29,517 bases of DNA, taken from Acanthaster planci (Eukaryota; Echinodermata; Asteroidea; Valvatida; Acanthasteridae). The translations under genes were made by a program, and so were the position numbers. The stretch is from NCBI RefSeq assembly GCF_001949145.1, contig NW_019091667.1, positions 146,899 to 176,415 of the forward strand, read 5' to 3'. Positions 28,260 to 29,517 of the stretch are shown in pieces. The first letter of the stretch is position 1. Each line of letters opens with the position of its first letter. A model generated the notes under the pieces. It was not told the origin of the DNA and made no database searches. It was given only the letters and a program-made list of their open reading frames with translations.

Positions 28260-29060
28260 CTTTATGCTGCAGATGCCGTGCGTTGCTACCTACCACATCT
28301 CCAAGCAGCCCTGCCTACCGATGGCCCAGCGGGGCTTGCAGAACAACGGCCTTACTGGCTTCTGCTTGCCATGCTTCTTCCGTTCGGAAATTGGGTCAGT
28401 AACCCCCTCTTAGTGGGCAACAGGTTCCACAGCGGGTACGCTGCGTTCCACTCCTTCAGCCACGGGTGAGTCTACAGCACAGCACAGCGCCTCACATTGC
28501 GCTGACAGGTCTGGTCCCTGTTCAGTTAAGGTTCGCTATGCCACACTTCAGGCACTGAACTAATGCTCAGATCCCACTGTCACCACCATATCGCATCACA
28601 GTCAATGTCAGTGCAGAGTGGCACTGCACTCGAGGCGGGTAAGCCTACTCTACCGCTAGCCGGGTCTGGGCGGCTGGCATTCACCCCCAGTTCCTGTGCT
28701 CTGAAGTCCTTCAAAAGGCAATCTCCCTACTACCAGTGCCTAATGTAAAAGATGACTATTCATCAGTATGGTTCACCGGGCTGCACACTGGGACAGCCCA
28801 ACGCCTCCCAGGCCAGCTACAACCACCGCCACACAACATGAACCACAGTCATCAGACGAACTCCACAGCAATTCACTGAGATGGGACTTGAACGTTACAA
28901 TGCCTCGTGCCGACGCCCCATTGTCCCCGGGGGCAGCCCATTCAGAGGTACCACCGAACTGTGCACTAAGTCAGCTGCCTCGAGTCAACCTGACTGCTCC
29001 TGACCCAAATCTTCCACGTGAAGATCTCCATCCGGATCCTCACCTTAAGAACTGCATTTA
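28260..29060 (+). pseudogene. DIRS copy 4 gag-like region, broken
   Basis: 28270-28330 (TGCCGTGCGTTGCTACCTACC…) matches copy 2 (5060 on, CTGGGCATCGCTACCTACC). 28620-28720 matches copy 2's 5550-5660 (TCTGGGCGG.TGGCATTCACC). The Tyr/Pro-rich start shared with copy 2 lies at about 28751 (MTIHQYGSPGCTLGQPNAS). The 28768 frame gives GDSPTPPRPAT-like and RWDLNVTMPRADAPLSPGA. Frames shift between blocks. No domain is expected for this gag. Confidence 0.55.
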
Positions 29061-29517
29061 CCATTGAGTACATGTGCGTATTCAGTCCATTCATCTGATT
29101 TTTCCAGATTTTTGCCATACTCTAAATCCTACACATTTACATGTACATCATATTGTCCAACCATTAACCACTTGCTGCTGGGTGCTTTTTTTAACCATTA
29201 CATGCGCTGCTGGGCGGTTTTTCATATTTTCGTTTTTCAAAAATCTTCAAAAATTCAAATCTTTTGTTCTGAACGCCTAAACCCCATAAAATGAGTGTCC
29301 CGTGGCGAGTCTAGCCCTCACAAGCAACTTCTATTGACCCTTCGGTTTTGCGGCCACGCCACCCGCTCTGTATAGAGCCCCCATTGTGTGTGTGACATAA
29401 GGGCTCGTTTGTTCCGGGCCTTGGCCCAGTGCGTTGCTATGCTGCTGTGTTGCTATGTGGAGCGATTGACGGTCGAGACCTTAGCGTGTAATATGCGGTG
29501 AGTGAATGGGAAGCTGT
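29061..29517. other. Window end, unassigned
   Basis: No recognised gene. Small internal similarities (CTTGCTGCTGGGTG / GCGCTGCTGGGCGG at about 29170-29220; GTTGCTATG twice at about 29433-29455). Either further DIRS copy 4 sequence or host flank. Confidence 0.35.

Larger units (their letters stand above)
27209..29060 (+). mobile_element. DIRS-type retrotransposon copy 4, left portion
   Basis: Left ITR (27209-27345), T-rich leader (27345-27720), 5' block (27727-27858), six ~68-bp tandem repeats (27859-28230) and gag-like sequence to about 29060. It shows the complete left half of the family as seen here. No RT, RNase H or YR is visible before the window ends, so the element either continues beyond it or is cut off near 29060. 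Confidence 0.75.

Overview
The window looks like metazoan nuclear DNA, most likely from a marine invertebrate; the species cannot be fixed from sequence alone. The evidence is spliced gene structure, animal-type LINEs, and several copies of a DIRS-type (tyrosine-recombinase) retrotransposon, a class common in echinoderms, hemichordates, cnidarians and molluscs. There are no operons, ribosome binding sites, CRISPR arrays or rRNA/tRNA genes. I see no intact protein-coding gene: nearly everything recognisable is decayed mobile-element sequence. One 805-base assembly gap (13197-14001) interrupts the window.

Layout. 1-480: AT-rich flank. 480-4673: DIRS copy 1 (+), 5' truncated, with gag, RT, RNase H and tyrosine recombinase (YR) pieces, an internal complementary region (ICR) and a right inverted terminal repeat (ITR). 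4684-7493: DIRS copy 2 (+), with a 5' block, four ~68-bp tandem repeats, gag, RNase H tail, YR fragment and right ITR; RT and the RNase H core are deleted. 7500-9125: a different DIRS-like pol on the minus strand. 10620-11242: 3' end of a CR1/Jockey-group LINE (+). 11242-14370: mostly unassigned, with the gap. 14380-16866: a longer LINE on the minus strand, with ORF1 joined to the end of its endonuclease, then RT and the C-terminal region. 17639-17780: isolated DIRS gag fragment. 17926-23575: DIRS copy 3 (+), full span with left and right ITRs but very degenerate. 24046-24371: possible solo LTR. 24364-26076: a two-exon decayed gene (-) with a transposase-like motif. 27209 to about 29060 or the window end: left part of DIRS copy 4 (+), with left ITR, six ~68-bp tandem repeats and gag start.

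The DIRS copies explain one another. Copies 3 and 4 show the left ITR, copies 1, 2 and 3 the right ITR, copies 1 and 3 the ICR, and copies 2 and 4 the tandem-repeat leader. Together they define one family with ITRs of about 130 bp, a 5' repeat array of variable length, a gag with internal duplications, RT-RNase H and a YR. The two points most worth a second look are the variable ~68-bp repeat array in the DIRS leader and the two-exon decayed gene at 24.4-26.1 kb.
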